Assembly: GCA_964417925.1 (NCBI GenBank)
Contig: CAYQJV010000004.1
Coordinates: 1 to 64,000 of the forward strand
Origin: CAYQJV01 sp964417925
GTDB taxonomy: Bacteria; Hydrothermota; Tepidihabitantia; B3-TA06; CAYQJV01
Length of the DNA stretch: 64,000 bases
Direction of reading: 5' to 3'
This document shows positions 52,161 to 62,027 of this stretch, in pieces. The notes below the pieces were generated by a model that was given only the letters and a program-made list of their open reading frames with translations, had not been told where the DNA came from and did no database searches. How positions within the stretch are numbered: position 1 is the first letter of the stretch; each line of letters begins with the position of its first letter. The translations under genes were made by a program, and so were the position numbers.

Positions 52161-55100
52161 TTATTTTACTACACCAAACTTATAGAGTTTTACTTCTTTT
52201 TTCCCTTTACCATAAACCTCAAATACAAGTATGTAAAGTCCTGGAGAAAATCTATCTACAGGATAATAATCATTTATTACAAAGTCATTTTCTTCATTAG
52301 GAATAAAAGAGACCTCTACATCCCGTACTACAAAATCTCCTGAAACATCCATTATACTAAACTTCACTTTTTCTGCATCTCCTATTAAAGCATGGATCTT
52401 TGCACCTCTGTCCTTTACAGGATTGGGATAAACAAACAGTACAGGACATAAATTTTCTATCTTTCTTTTATCTTTAAAATTTTCATTAACATATCCATCT
52501 CTTTTAACATTCCCAAGAACTGTGTTCCAACAGGAGTGCTTCCCATCAAGTTCCCATACATACACATACCCTTTTTCATCTCCTGCAAGTAATTCAAGTT
52601 TACCATCGCCATCCACATCATTGGTTGAAATAGAAATCACCCCATACCTTGCGAATAAGGTATCAATCTTTCTATTCTTATAAAGAATATAGATCCCATT
52701 ATCAGGAGAACCCACAATTATCTCCTCTTCCCCATCTCCGTCCTTATCTGCAGTAATAACAGGGGAGTTAAATATGAAAGGAACCGAATATTCAACAATT
52801 GCACCTCCAAAAGAAAGTTCAACTATCTCTTTTTTTGTATAATACTCTGCAAACTCAATAGGAAATCCTTGAGCAATTGAGCCATTAAAGTTAAATCCAT
52901 ACAATTTATTCCCCTCTCCAGAGATAATTTCTAAAAGCCCATCTGCATCAACATCCACCAATGCCATCTCAGTAGGAGATGAGTTAAGTCCTATATTACT
53001 TTTATACTTAATCTCTCCATCCATAGAAACAAGATACAGATAATAAACTCCTTCTTCAGGAACAAAAACAGCCACCTCTTTTTCACCATCACCATCAAAA
53101 TCAGCTGTTACAGGTGTTACAGAGATACAGGCATTACCCTTTCCCAGCACCACAGGGAATCCAGAAAGAGGTGTAAGAGTATTATCCAAAAATAGCAATG
53201 TCCCCTCTTCTCCCAAAACTCCTATTCTGTTTTCTGCAACTTCAAATACTCCTTTCCTCCAGGAAATCCCAAAATACTTTTCTATTGTGGGCTCTCCTTT
53301 TCCTATTCTGTAAATATAGCCTTTATCAGTAGCAACAAAAATCTCATCCTTTCCATCGTTATCAACATCTTTTAAAAGGGCTGTCCCATAAAGCCTTCCC
53401 TCTACACTAATAGGCGAACCTTCTATCTCCTCAACCGTAGAGTCCACTTTTAAAATAAAAACATTTCCTGAAACTCCTGAAACGATTATTTCCTCCTTAC
53501 CATCTCCTGTAAAATCTCCACAAGAAAACACTGCCTTTACAGAATCCGATAAATACCTTGGTGTTTTAAAAAGATTTAATCCTTCTGCATTCCATATATA
53601 AAGTTTTCCATGATAGGTAACTGCAACTATCTCTTTATTCCCATCTTTATCTAAATCAACTGCATCTATACCCACAATACTATCCTGAACATTCTTTGGA
53701 AAGCCTTTTACTTTTTTCCCCTTTCTTATTGTAACCTTCATTATACTTTTTGCAGTATCCTCTACCTCTATCTCAATCCCTGTCTCTCCATAATATCCTT
53801 TTGAAGATGGATTTGTGTGCACACCAAAACTGCTATTTCCTCCTTTAAAAAATGGGTCATAGGGACTTCCTTCAAATTCATAAGAACTCCCCCAAACCCA
53901 TTTATCAAAATCCTGAATTCCATCTGCTTCTTCAAGATCAACTCCTTTATGAGATGGGAATATATTTATTGCATTGTAGGGGCCATACTCTTCTATTACG
54001 TCTTCATCAACATGCCATATTAAAACACCTGATCCAGGTAAAAATGCATCGTATTCTCCTCCAATCACATATATAGGGACTCCATATTCCACCTCTATTT
54101 CAATGGTATCATCTTCTATATCCTCTATCTTGTGCTTGGTATTTACCTGTCTGTTCTCTATAAGAAAGTATTCACCTTCTCTTATCGGGACCTTAATAAG
54201 TGTAGGATGGACTGTATCTCCAAGCGTATCTACTACAAGGGTATCAAAGGTAATTGCATATAGATAAACAGTAGTGTCCTGTGTCACCTCTACAGGGTCT
54301 TCCCATCCAAGAATGTATCTTGAATAGGCAGAAAGCATTGCAGGAACTTGACCTGATGGGTCTCCAAGCCATCCTCCTCCTCCCATTAATCCCCAAGCTC
54401 CTATTCCAGATGACCAACCACTAACATCATAGAGATCAAACAGTCCATACTCATGCCCTGGTATAGGACTTCTTTTAACAGGAAGTTGGTGAGCAAATTC
54501 ATGATAAAGCACCCCTGGAAGTCCAACCATTAATCCATCAACCCTTGGAGATTCAGGGACTATGCTTGCATGTCCTATCTTTATTCCTCCATCAACCTCT
54601 ATGTAATAATCTCCAAGATAGTAGTAAAGAGCACCTTCTGTAACAGTTGCAGAAGGAATATCGTGCCATCTTCCAAAATAATAACCTGTTTGAAGATTAC
54701 TTCCTGCATGAAATATGATAAATGCATCGTATTTTGAGAAATCAATTGCACTATCCTTATCTGCTTCCCAAAGAGCATCTCTCATAAGATACACAAGCCC
54801 TCTATCATAGTCTGATGGATCTGCATAGAAACTCATCTTATGGGGAAGTTTGTAACATTTAAACTCATCCTGGGGAAATACATCGTATTCTATTATAAGT
54901 TTTCCTTTTGAATTCACGTAATAGTAATTTTTAAGCCCTTCAAGTTGCATTTCAAAGTATGTTTTTGTATGAGGAGGATCATAGTAAAGACCATCACCAG
55001 GATGCCCAAAACCTTTTAAATCCATTAATCCGTTTCCAGTGGTAAGAGGATCATCATCCTCCTGAAATTCCACTCTTATAGCAAGAACCCTTAGAGTCTC

Positions 55101-55283
55101 TGGGAAAACCGTTTTCTTAAAAGAAAAGGAAGGATTTATATAGAGTTTCTGTTTATAGGCAACAATACCTTTCCATATTTTCTTAAGAAACAGGGTATCC
55201 CGTGTTCTCTGTATCTTTATTATATCTGCCCAGAGAGAAACAATAAAAAAAACAAAAATTAAAAGTGTTTTTTTATATTTCAA
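52161..55283 (-). CDS. Secreted M6-family metalloprotease with FG-GAP/VCBS repeats and sorting-like C-terminus
   Basis: A 1040-aa protein. Signal peptide (TLLIFVFFIVSLWA), then an immune-inhibitor-A-type M6 domain with the zinc site LYHEFAHQLPV (HEFAH) and the later ASGWSSGIGAWGLMGGG-like region (GLMGGGGWLGDPSGQVPAML). From about residue 530 there are many FG-GAP/VCBS blades (DLDKDGNKEI, DVDNDGKDEI, DFDGDGEKEV) binding calcium. The end, VYPNPV...GLYILVF...KLYKFGVVK, is like type A (T9SS-type) sorting domains. The TTG start follows AAAGGAGG, itself only 8 nt after tRNA-Ser. Confidence 0.88.
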   Translation of the reverse strand: MKYKKTLLIFVFFIVSLWADIIKIQRTRDTLFLKKIWKGIVAYKQKLYINPSFSFKKTVFPETLRVLAIRVEFQEDDDPLTTGNGLMDLKGFGHPGDGLYYDPPHTKTYFEMQLEGLKNYYYVNSKGKLIIEYDVFPQDEFKCYKLPHKMSFYADPSDYDRGLVYLMRDALWEADKDSAIDFSKYDAFIIFHAGSNLQTGYYFGRWHDIPSATVTEGALYYYLGDYYIEVDGGIKIGHASIVPESPRVDGLMVGLPGVLYHEFAHQLPVKRSPIPGHEYGLFDLYDVSGWSSGIGAWGLMGGGGWLGDPSGQVPAMLSAYSRYILGWEDPVEVTQDTTVYLYAITFDTLVVDTLGDTVHPTLIKVPIREGEYFLIENRQVNTKHKIEDIEDDTIEIEVEYGVPIYVIGGEYDAFLPGSGVLIWHVDEDVIEEYGPYNAINIFPSHKGVDLEEADGIQDFDKWVWGSSYEFEGSPYDPFFKGGNSSFGVHTNPSSKGYYGETGIEIEVEDTAKSIMKVTIRKGKKVKGFPKNVQDSIVGIDAVDLDKDGNKEIVAVTYHGKLYIWNAEGLNLFKTPRYLSDSVKAVFSCGDFTGDGKEEIIVSGVSGNVFILKVDSTVEEIEGSPISVEGRLYGTALLKDVDNDGKDEIFVATDKGYIYRIGKGEPTIEKYFGISWRKGVFEVAENRIGVLGEEGTLLFLDNTLTPLSGFPVVLGKGNACISVTPVTADFDGDGEKEVAVFVPEEGVYYLYLVSMDGEIKYKSNIGLNSSPTEMALVDVDADGLLEIISGEGNKLYGFNFNGSIAQGFPIEFAEYYTKKEIVELSFGGAIVEYSVPFIFNSPVITADKDGDGEEEIIVGSPDNGIYILYKNRKIDTLFARYGVISISTNDVDGDGKLELLAGDEKGYVYVWELDGKHSCWNTVLGNVKRDGYVNENFKDKRKIENLCPVLFVYPNPVKDRGAKIHALIGDAEKVKFSIMDVSGDFVVRDVEVSFIPNEENDFVINDYYPVDRFSPGLYILVFEVYGKGKKEVKLYKFGVVK

Positions 55284-55305
55284 TTTATCTACCTCCTTTC
55301 AAAAG

Positions 55306-55392
55306 CGGAGAGAGAGGGATTCGAACCCCCGAGCCCCTTGCGGGGCTACGCGATTTCGAGTCGCGCGCCTTCGTCCACTCGGCCATCTCTCC
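55306..55392 (-). tRNA. tRNA-Ser (anticodon CGA)
   Basis: A minus-strand 87-nt class II tRNA: acceptor GGAGAGA/TCTCTCC, discriminator G as usual for Ser, D-arm GGCCGAGTGGACGAAGGC, anticodon loop CTCGAAA, long variable arm GCCCCGCAAGGGGC, T-arm GGGTTCGAATCCC. It reads UCG. Its 5' half overlaps the open frame of tadA. Confidence 0.93.
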
Positions 55393-55816
55393 GCTTCTTT
55401 TCAAAAAATTTTTTAAGCAATTCTTTGGCTTTCTCAGCAAGTACTCCTTTTTTTATCTCAAAAGTATGATTCAATAAATTATCAAAAGGTATATTATACT
55501 TTGAACCACATGCTCCAAACTTACTTTCATTTACTCCAAAAATCAATTTTTTTATTCTTGCAAGTATCATTGCTCCTGTACACATTACGCATGGTTCTAC
55601 AGTGACATACACCTCTGCCCCCTCAAGCCTTGGTTGCTGTAGGGCATTGCATGCGGCAGTAATTGCAATCATTTCTGCATGAGCAGTGGGGTCCTTCAAT
55701 CTTTCGGTTTGATTGTGCCCTCTACCTATTATCTTACCTCTATACACCACAACCGCACCCACAGGAACCTCTCCCTCCCTTAAAGCCTTTTCTGCCTCTT
55801 TTAAGGCTTCAAGCAT
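55346..55816 (-). CDS. tadA: tRNA-specific adenosine deaminase TadA
   Basis: A 156-aa deaminase: zinc site TAHAEMIAI (HAE) and VEPCVMCTGAMI (PCxxC), with GEVPVGAVVVYRGKIIGRGHN in front. TadA converts A34 of tRNA-Arg(ACG) to inosine. ATG 55816 lies 23 nt after the end of that very tRNA gene. The frame runs about 47 nt into tRNA-Ser before a TAG at 55346; one extra T in the A6T6 run (about 55406-55417) would instead give LLKKFF and an immediate TGA, so a homopolymer indel is a good alternative. Confidence 0.92.
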   Translation of the reverse strand: MLEALKEAEKALREGEVPVGAVVVYRGKIIGRGHNQTERLKDPTAHAEMIAITAACNALQQPRLEGAEVYVTVEPCVMCTGAMILARIKKLIFGVNESKFGACGSKYNIPFDNLLNHTFEIKKGVLAEKAKELLKKFFEKKRRDGRVDEGARLEIA

Positions 55817-55838
55817 CCATTTTTCTTCTCTTTTCAAA

Positions 55839-55912
55839 CGCGCCTGGAGGGAGTCGAACCCCCAGCCTGCGGATCCGTAGTCCGCCGCTCTATCCTGTTG
55901 AGCTACAGGCGC
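55839..55912 (-). tRNA. tRNA-Arg (anticodon ACG)
   Basis: Minus-strand cloverleaf: acceptor GCGCCTG/CAGGCGC, D-arm GCTCAACAGGATAGAGC, anticodon loop CTACGGA, T-arm GGGTTCGACTCCC, discriminator G. It reads CGU/CGC/CGA once A34 is deaminated to inosine by TadA, encoded directly downstream. Confidence 0.95.
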
Positions 55913-55925
55913 TTCTATTTTAATA

Positions 55926-55953
55926 ATTTTAATTAACAATAAAAGTAAGTCAA
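55926..55953 (-). promoter_or_regulatory. Promoter of tRNA-Arg(ACG)-tadA-tRNA-Ser and probably the genes beyond
   Basis: Minus-strand TTGACT (55948-55953), a 16-nt spacer and TAAAAT (55926-55931), 13 nt before the tRNA. No comparable promoter was noticed before the M6 protease. Confidence 0.75.
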
Positions 55954-55959
55954 GGAAAA

Positions 55960-56301
55960 TTATTTTAATTTATTCAGTATTTTCAAAAGTTCTGAAAACT
56001 TTACAGGCTTTTCAAACATCTCTATATTATCAATTTTATCCTTTGGTACCTCATCAAGACAGGCAGACATAAGTATTACCTCCATAAACATATTTTCTTT
56101 CTTTGCAAATTCTATTACATCAATGCCTGTCATGTCCTGTAACCTAAAATCCACTATCAGCACATCAAACCTCTTGTGTTTCAACTTTTCAATGGCATCC
56201 TTTCCGCTCTCAGCATTTTCTACCTCATAATTGTTTGTCTTTAAAAGTGAAGTAAGTCTTTCCCTTATCTCTTTTTCATCATCAACAACAAGTATCTTCA
56301 T
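55960..56301 (-). CDS. Stand-alone response regulator receiver domain
   Basis: A 113-aa CheY-like protein: acidic pocket VVDDEKE, phospho-acceptor D51 in VLIVDFRL, Ser in ILMSACLDE (the Thr/Ser position) and Lys in FEKPVKF. There is no output domain. It overlaps the histidine kinase as ATGA, so it is that kinase's likely partner. It would relay phosphate to another protein, possibly the NtrC-type regulator upstream. Confidence 0.92.
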   Translation of the reverse strand: MKILVVDDEKEIRERLTSLLKTNNYEVENAESGKDAIEKLKHKRFDVLIVDFRLQDMTGIDVIEFAKKENMFMEVILMSACLDEVPKDKIDNIEMFEKPVKFSELLKILNKLK

Positions 56302-58615
56302 AATGGAAATCTTATAATCACTCTTGTGCCTTTACCCTCTTCTGATTCTATTTCAAACTCTGCTTTTTGCTCTTTTAGTAACTGTTTTGTAATATATATA
56401 CCAAGACCACTCCCTTTTTCTTTTGTGGTAAAATACGGTTCTCCTACTTTAGAAAGTATCTTCTTGCAGATTCCCTTTCCTGTATCTTGAATTACAGCGG
56501 TTACAAATTTCTTCGTTTTTCCTTTTTCTGGAACCGGTATTTCCTCAACCATAGTGGTTATAAAAACTATCTTTTCTCTATCCATTGATTCAATTGCATT
56601 TTTTATTACATTTTCAAGACATACCTCTGTTAATCTTTCATCCAAGTGCACATTTGGAATATTTCCAGGTTTAAATATAAACTTAACATTTTTAAACTTT
56701 ATCTTAAAAGTATTGATCACTTTTTCAATTACTACATTCAAATTGCTACTTCTAAGTTGAGGCGTAGGAAGTTTTGAAAACGATACAAGACTATTTGCAA
56801 GGTTTATAATCTTATCTATCTCCTGGGACAGTTCATCCAGTTTATCTCTTATCTTTCTATTTTTTACTTTTTCTTTTATATTTTCTATTTCCAAACATAT
56901 TCCCCAGATCTTATTTTTAAGACCATGGGTAAAATATCTTGCAAGTTCTGCCCATTTTAAAATTCTTTCTGCATACTCAATCTGTGGTTCACCTGAAAGA
57001 GTGATAAAATATAGATTATCTTCTTTTTTAAAAGAAAAATAGTAAGTTTTGTTGTTTTTTCCAATTTTCTTATGTGCTGTAACTCATTGTTTTTTATTTT
57101 TCTTTTTAACTCATTTTCCGAAAGAATCTCTTTAAAATATCTATTTACAAACACAGGTTTTCCATTCTCCTTTACAATTGCTATTCCTGTGTTTATCCTA
57201 TCCAGTCGTCTTTTAAATTTCTGGGAATAAAAGATTCTATCTAAAACTGTTCCTCCAATTATTCCTATTCCCAAAATACCTATAAAAATCAGCATTACAA
57301 TAAGAAGATTCAAGTTATTAATATGCGTGGAAATAACCACAGGTTTCAAATCAAACATTACATATCTACCTATCTTTCCATAAAAACCTTCTATACTTGC
57401 CAATCAATCTTTTTTGTTTTTTATTGTTAATTATCATAAGATGAGAAAGAGGTTTATCAAACTTGCATATAGGAATGAAGTTATTATTGAAAATAACAAT
57501 AGCTCTTGTAGAAGTTCTGCATATAATTTCTGGTGATTCATCTGCATTTATATCTCCAGAATATATAATTTCATCTATACCTTCAGAAAAATGCTTTGTA
57601 AAAATCAAATTAAACATGGTATCAAAAACCATTATTTCTCCACTATTTTTTATAACCACAATTTCAGGAAGCTGATCAAAGTTGATATCCTCTACTGTAA
57701 CTCCTTTTCCAATTCCTCCTATGCTTCTCTTTTTCAATATCTTTCCATCTGCAGAAAAAAGAAATAAAGTATCGTTTATTTCTCCTTTTACCTTTTCTGT
57801 TCCCACAAGAACTACTATCTCCTTTCCCTTCTTTTTTTGAAATTTCTGCAATTTTAACATAAGCTCTTGAGTATCCTTCTTCTCCTCTCCACTGCCATTT
57901 TATTTTTCCATTTTTGGTAGAAATAACAAACACATATGTATGACAGTCGTCTGTATTGCCAACTATGTTTCCATTACATGTTGCAAGTCCCCCCTATTAC
58001 TATTTCTTTAACACCATCCTCATCTATATCATCAATTCCTATGTATCTTTCATGCAAAGATGGAGCAATATCATGTCTCCACAGAATCTTTCTTTTCACA
58101 GGTGAAAATGCAAGCACACCTCTGGGTTTTCTATCCCATCCGGTATTATAAAGTACAATCAACTCTTTTAAACCATCCTTATCAATATCCACTGAATACA
58201 CTGCTCGTATATCTCCATGCCATCCTTCTGGAGGATAGTAATCCTGCCCTGTTAATATAAACTTTTGGTATACAAATCTTCCTTTACTATCATACATCCT
58301 TAAAAATAAACTATCGTTTTTGCTGTATACAACGAAGATTTCTTCTTTTTTATCATTATCAACATCGTCCACACAACATATACAGGCACTATCCATTTTA
58401 TTTACATAGTTATTGTTCGTATTCCAATAATATACAAAGTTCTGATTCATCTTTGCAAGATAAAGACCTGTCTTATGCAACGCAAGAAAATACAACTCAT
58501 CAATTCCATCTTTATCACTGTCATAAGCATACACAGAGCACCGGTTATGAGGTGCTATCCATTTTGGTGTTAAATTAAGCTTTTGAGCAAGAAGTAACAG
58601 CAAAATTTCTACCAT
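56298..58615 (-). pseudogene. Beta-propeller sensor histidine kinase, four homopolymer frameshifts
   Basis: Pieces in several frames make one protein of about 770 aa. A signal-like start (MVEILLLLLAQKLNLTPKW) leads to FG-GAP-type blades (DSDKDGIDELYF, DVDNDKKEEIFVV, DIDKDGLKELIVL, DIDEDGVKEIVIGG), a TM helix (LLIVMLIFIGILGIGIIGG), a PAS-like stretch, a HisKA H-box (ARYFTHGLKNKIWG) and HATPase motifs (NVIKNAIES, DTGKGI, GSGLGIYI). The breaks are at about 57990 (G6), 57838 (A7), 57380 (T5) and 57067 (A4), each repaired by one base. An outside ligand sensor is implied. Whether a functional protein is made is open. Confidence 0.75.
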
Positions 58616-58690
58616 CCTTCCTCCTTTTGAAGATTATAAATTATTTGTTCAAACTTGTCAAAACATTTACCCTGCCCATATTGAAACCCA

Positions 58691-60473
58691 TCACTTTAAT
58701 AACTCTTCTATCAACTTTACCATATATGGAGAATACCCACGGGATGACCATATAACCCTGTTTTTCCCATCGATCAGCATGAATCGTGGAACTCCAACAG
58801 ATCCTGCAAAAACTTTTTTGATTTCCTCTTTGGGTAGTATGAAATTGGAAAACTGAGAACATTCTCTTATCTTCAAATATCTTTTTATCTCCTCTGCAGA
58901 ATTTCCCCATGCATTTATAAAAACAACAGTAAGTTCAGGATGATTTCTCTTTATTTTCAGAATATCCTCAACCGCCTTTTCACACCAGCCACATCCTGTT
59001 CCCCAGAACTTAATCAACAAAGGTCTTTTGGGAAAAGAGTAAATATCCGTGGTGTCTCCATCAAGGGTAACGATTTTAAAGTTCTCAAGAGGTTTTATCT
59101 CCTTTTTTGTATTTTCAATCTCTTTTATAACTTTTTTATTGATATTCTGCTCTATCATTCTTTTGATTTTTTCAAATCTTTTATCCTTTCTCACTTCTAC
59201 CAAGTCTGGATCCGAAAGAATATAATTTTTATCTACATATCCATGTTCAGCAAATTTCTCAAGATAAAAAATTGCAGAATCAATTTGATTATTTCTTGCC
59301 TTTATACATGCCCAGTGATAGCAGGCTTCTGCTTTTATACCTTTTATACCCGTAATTTCTGATGTCCGATGCATAAACCTGAATATTTTTTCTGCCTCCT
59401 TGATACTCCACTTCACCACAGGGTATATAACTGTGGATAAAGCTATAGTAAGCCTTCCTATCGCTTCCTCATTATCTTTTTCCCTTTCTACTCGCTTTGA
59501 AAAATGATTTAAGAATTTATCCATAACAACCACTGGCATCTCACCTCCAAACCGAATAAATACCATATTTACAGAAAAAAATGAGTTGGAAAAAGATAGA
59601 ATTTCAGAAAGAACAGAATCCCTCTTCTTATAATCACCAAGCGCATGATATAAAATTCCAATCTGATAAACATAAGGAAGATAAAATTCATCAGAATAAA
59701 AATACTCAGGAAGGTATTTAATTACAGGAAGATAATATTTCACAGAATCTTTCATTCCATTTAATGCAAACTCATACATAAGGTTCAAAAGGTTAGTAAA
59801 ATAATCCTCAACAGTTCTATCCTTATAGAAGGTGAATGCAACAGTCCTTCTGAAATCCAGAATTGTGTTTCGCATTTCCTCTGAATACGTTTTTCTGTTC
59901 TGGAGGAATAAAGAATTATATTTATTAACGAACAATGCAAGGTCCTTTATCTCTTTTTTCTCAGGGTAAAGCGAGCAAAGGTTGAAATAAGCAGTATAGT
60001 TTATGCTATCTATCTCTACTGCCTTATAAAACATTTTTTTGCATTTTCATAATCCTTTTTGCTCATGTAAAGGCTTCCCTTCAGGATATATCCCCAGTAA
60101 AACGATGGAAATTCTCTTATCAATTTTTCTGCAATCTTTTCTTTTATACTATCATCCTCAACGACTCTTGCATACAAATAGAGATAGCAAGGGTTCCCCG
60201 GATGTTTCTCAAACAAATCTCTGTATTCTTTTACAATTGTTTTTCTATCCTTTCTCCTGCTTCTTCAACCATATTTTGATACATTCTATGAAGTTCAACG
60301 ATATTCGGATGTTGTTCTATTTGATTTTTCAAAAAATCAACTATAAGGTGATTGATTTTATCGTGGTCATAAAGGTAGTAAAGGTTTTTAAACCTTGTAA
60401 CAGCTGCATATGTTTCCTTTGTTATTTTCTGTTCCTCTGTCAAGGCAACAAAAAGAGCAAACAATACTTCCAT
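58691..60473 (-). pseudogene. Secreted TPR-like protein with C-terminal thioredoxin domain, two frameshifts
   Basis: It starts MEVLFALFVALTEEQKITKE after AAAGGAGG. Two single-base repairs, at about 60238 (A5) and 60038 (A7), join it to EKHPGNPCYLYLYARVVEDD, KGSLYMSKKDYENAKK and FYKAVEIDSINYTAYF. The long helical-repeat region ends in a TlpA-like redoxin (about the last 130 residues): WGTGCGWCEKAVEDIL (CGWC), GVPRFMLIDGKN with cis-Pro. The 448-residue C-terminal frame (58691-60034) is clean. It may sense or repair thiols in the periplasm, linked to the following kinase by position only. Confidence 0.75.
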
Positions 60474-60483
60474 CCTACCTCCT

Positions 60484-60556
60484 TTCTACCCCTTCGGGCA
60501 CCACGAAAGGTAATTTACCGTCAAGGACTCGGTGTCCCCCTCCCTACCCCCACTTA
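60484..60556 (-). ncRNA. Possible structured 5' leader RNA
   Basis: This stretch before the TPR-thioredoxin gene is clearly G+C-richer than anything around it apart from tRNAs. On the minus strand GGGACACC can pair with GGTGCCC (one bulge), enclosing GGAC/GTCC or the perfect palindrome GGTAA-A-TTACC; a GCCCGAAGGGG hairpin lies near the SD. It matches no riboswitch class I know. Alternatives are a REP-like repeat or an attenuator. Upstream is A+T-rich with only weak promoter-like sequence, and 60557-60682 holds nothing else I can identify. Confidence 0.35.
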
Positions 60557-60682
60557 TATATAGCGAAAAATATGCCAAACCACTCAATCTTGTATCATTC
60601 ATAATTACTTAACTTACAAATTGAGGTTCTAAAACCCAAAAAATGTGTGAACTGTGATTTCTTATTTGTATAGTGTTTGTCT

Positions 60683-62020
60683 TTATTTTATTTTTATTTT
60701 GTAGGTTTTTATTTTCCTGTATAATTGTGTTCTACTTATTTTTAAAATTTCGCATGCTTTATTTATGTCTTCTGTATTTTCAATGACTTTTTTATATATT
60801 CTTTTTCAAAACTTTTTGTGGCATCCTTTAATGAAGTAAATTTTGGATGGTCCTGAATTTCAAGATATTTTATTGCTTTATGTTTATTTATGGTTTCCTG
60901 CTTTTCCATAATTGTTATCCTTTCAACAAAGTTTTTAAGTTCTCTTACATTTCCATACCAAGGGTAATTTATAAGATATTTCTGTGCTTCCTTTGTGAAC
61001 TTTTTTGGTATGGTGCCAAATTTTTCTGCATAAAACTGTGTGTAATAATCAAGAAGAGACAGAATATCTTCTTTTCTTTTTCTTAATGGTGGAATGTGAA
61101 AGGAAAGTGCATTTAACCTGAAGAAAAGGTCTTTTCTAAAATTGCCGTTTTTTACCTCCTGTTGTAAATTTTTATTTGTGGCGGTGATTACTCTTGCATC
61201 AAGGGTTATGGAGACTGTATCTCCAAGCCTTTCAAACTCCTTATCTTCTATGAATTTAAGTAATTTAGACTGCAGTGAAATAGGTATTTCTCCTATTTCA
61301 TTTAAAAATAGTGTACCACCTTTTGCCTCTTCATCTTTCCTTTTTTGTCTTTTACTGCTCCTGTAAATGTCCCTTTTTTGTATCCAAAAGTTCTGATTCC
61401 AATAGTTCTGCTGGAATTGTAGCACAGTTTATTTTTACAAATTTTTTGTTTCTTCTTTTACCTGAAAAATGAATAAGTGTGGCAAGCAGGTCTTTTCCTG
61501 TACCAGTTTCTCCTGTGATTAAAACTGCTGAGTCAATATCTGCAACTTTTTCAATAAATGCATACATCTTCTGTACTGTAGAGGATTTACCTACGAGCTT
61601 GTGGGATGAAAACACTTCTTTTTCTAAAAGTTCTCTTTCTTCAAGCAGTCTTTCTTTGTCTACTGCATTCTTAAGTGTAATAAGAAGCCTATCTTTATGC
61701 ACTGGTTTTTCAAGAAAGTCAAAAGCACCTTCCTTTATTGCTCTTACTGCATCAGATATTTCTCCGTATCCAGAGATGATTATAATTTGAGTATGAGGAA
61801 GCAATTTCTTTATGGAAGGGATAAGGTCTATTCCATTCATATCTGAAAGTTTCATATCTAAAAGTATTACATCAGGTGCCATCATAGATATCTTATGAAA
61901 TACCTCTTCTCCTTTATTTGCAGTTGAAACTCTATATCCCTCTTCTTCAAGCATTTCAGAAAGATTCTTTAAGATGATTTCTTCATCATCTACAATTAGA
62001 ACCAATGGAGCTGTATTCAT
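60683..62020 (-). pseudogene. NtrC-type sigma-54-dependent response regulator, three homopolymer frameshifts
   Basis: A receiver domain (phospho-acceptor D55, VILLDMKLSD; Lys in LEKPVHKD) is followed by an AAA+ domain with Walker A GETGTGKD. The frame breaks at a T4 run (about 61388) inside the sigma-54 contact loop: the repaired frame reads LFGYKKGTFTGAVKDKKG. A second break (about 61340) precedes EEAKGGTLFLNEIGEIP. A third (about 60794, A run) restores the Fis-type tail KACEILKISRTQLYRKIK ending at 60683. About 445 aa when repaired. It would activate sigma-54 promoters in response to a kinase. Confidence 0.8.
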
Positions 62021-62027
62021 TTGAATT

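Noticed and set aside
55663..55923. Plus-strand frame overlapping tRNA-Arg(ACG) and tadA
   Set aside because: Antisense to a tRNA and a conserved enzyme; composition is a shadow.
60484..60556. Known riboswitch class (cyclic-di-GMP, guanidine, fluoride) for the leader
   Set aside because: None of the conserved cores could be matched on either strand.
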